In this document: piece by piece, positions 58,570-58,604 of the stretch
How positions within the stretch are numbered: position 1 is the stretch's first letter
Layout: each line of letters opens with the position of its first letter
NCBI GenBank assembly: GCA_021822385.1
Contig: JAKARC010000011.1
Coordinates: forward strand, 1 to 58,604
Direction of reading: 5' to 3'
DNA from: Pseudomonadota bacterium
GTDB taxonomy: Bacteria > Pseudomonadota > Gammaproteobacteria > Steroidobacterales > Steroidobacteraceae
DNA: 58,604 bases
Notes under the pieces: generated by a model
What the model was told of the DNA's origin: nothing
The model's database searches: none
What the model saw: only the letters and a program-made list of their open reading frames with translations
Program-made: the position numbers and the translations under genes

Positions 58570-58604
58570 GTGAACGACATGACGATGCTTGGCATTGATT
58601 GTAA
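58570..58604 (+). CDS. Start of a putative IS110-family transposase (cut by window edge)
   Basis: Only 11 complete codons are in the window: from GTG 58570 they read VNDMTMLGIDC. A good ribosome site GAGGAG lies 8 bases or so upstream. The 'hydrophobic-G-I-D' opening is how IS110/IS1111 transposases begin, the Asp being the first of their DEDD catalytic residues. Eleven residues cannot prove the family; an actin-like or other RNase-H-fold protein could start the same way. Confidence 0.4.
   Translation, partial: MNDMTMLGIDC

Overview
The window is high-GC DNA from a gammaproteobacterium. zipA, the rimP-nusA-infB-rbfA-truB-rpsO-pnp run, the pheA-aroA-cmk-rpsA-ihfB-lapB run, the gyrA/ubiG divergence, dksA-gluQ and smc-zipA-ligA all point there. 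A DksA with only one zinc-ligand cysteine and an Ala/Lys-rich N-terminal tail, and the use of Smc-ScpAB, fit a deep-branching lineage of the Xanthomonadales/Nevskiales kind. That last placement is inference only. No rRNA, tRNA or CRISPR array was found.

Layout. 1-10.5 kb is accessory: an RND pump operon (cut by the left edge) faces an ArsR-type regulator with two cysteines placed as in sulfide/persulfide sensors; then come an extradiol dioxygenase, an MBL hydrolase and a second, complete efflux operon (outer-membrane factor, adaptor, RND pump). 10.5-16.3 kb holds cnoX, a DUF2934 protein, a FUSC exporter, galU and lapB. 16.3-26.7 kb is a long minus-strand housekeeping run: ihfB, rpsA, cmk, aroA, pheA, serA-like, serC, gyrA. 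26.8-33.7 kb has ubiG and rmuC (plus) against rluB-like, scpB, scpA, trpS and yciO-like (minus), then bolA. 33.7-43.5 kb has a parvulin lipoprotein, ligA, zipA and smc (minus), then queF, dksA and gluQ (plus). 43.5-54.1 kb is the pnp-rpsO ... truB-rbfA-infB-nusA-rimP translation/RNA operon, split by a fatty-acid desaturase, with a structured leader carrying two terminators ahead of rimP. 54.4-57.3 kb holds sdaA, a GGDEF protein and csrA. The last 1.3 kb has no recognised gene until the extreme right edge, where a reading frame starts that looks like an IS110-family transposase, preceded by structured DNA.

Many gene pairs overlap by 4 bases (GTGA or ATGA), so translational coupling is common here. 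The genes combine envelope efflux, LPS control (lapB, galU), chromosome segregation (smc, scpA, scpB), division (zipA), queuosine tRNA modification (queF, gluQ), serine synthesis and breakdown (serA-like, serC, sdaA), aromatic amino acid synthesis (pheA, aroA) and translation.

The points most worth a second look are the putative rimP-leader attenuator, the possible IS110 end with an RNA-like fold, the cysteine-bearing regulator with repeats over its target promoter, the RluB homologue with an altered active site, and the desaturase inside the translation operon.
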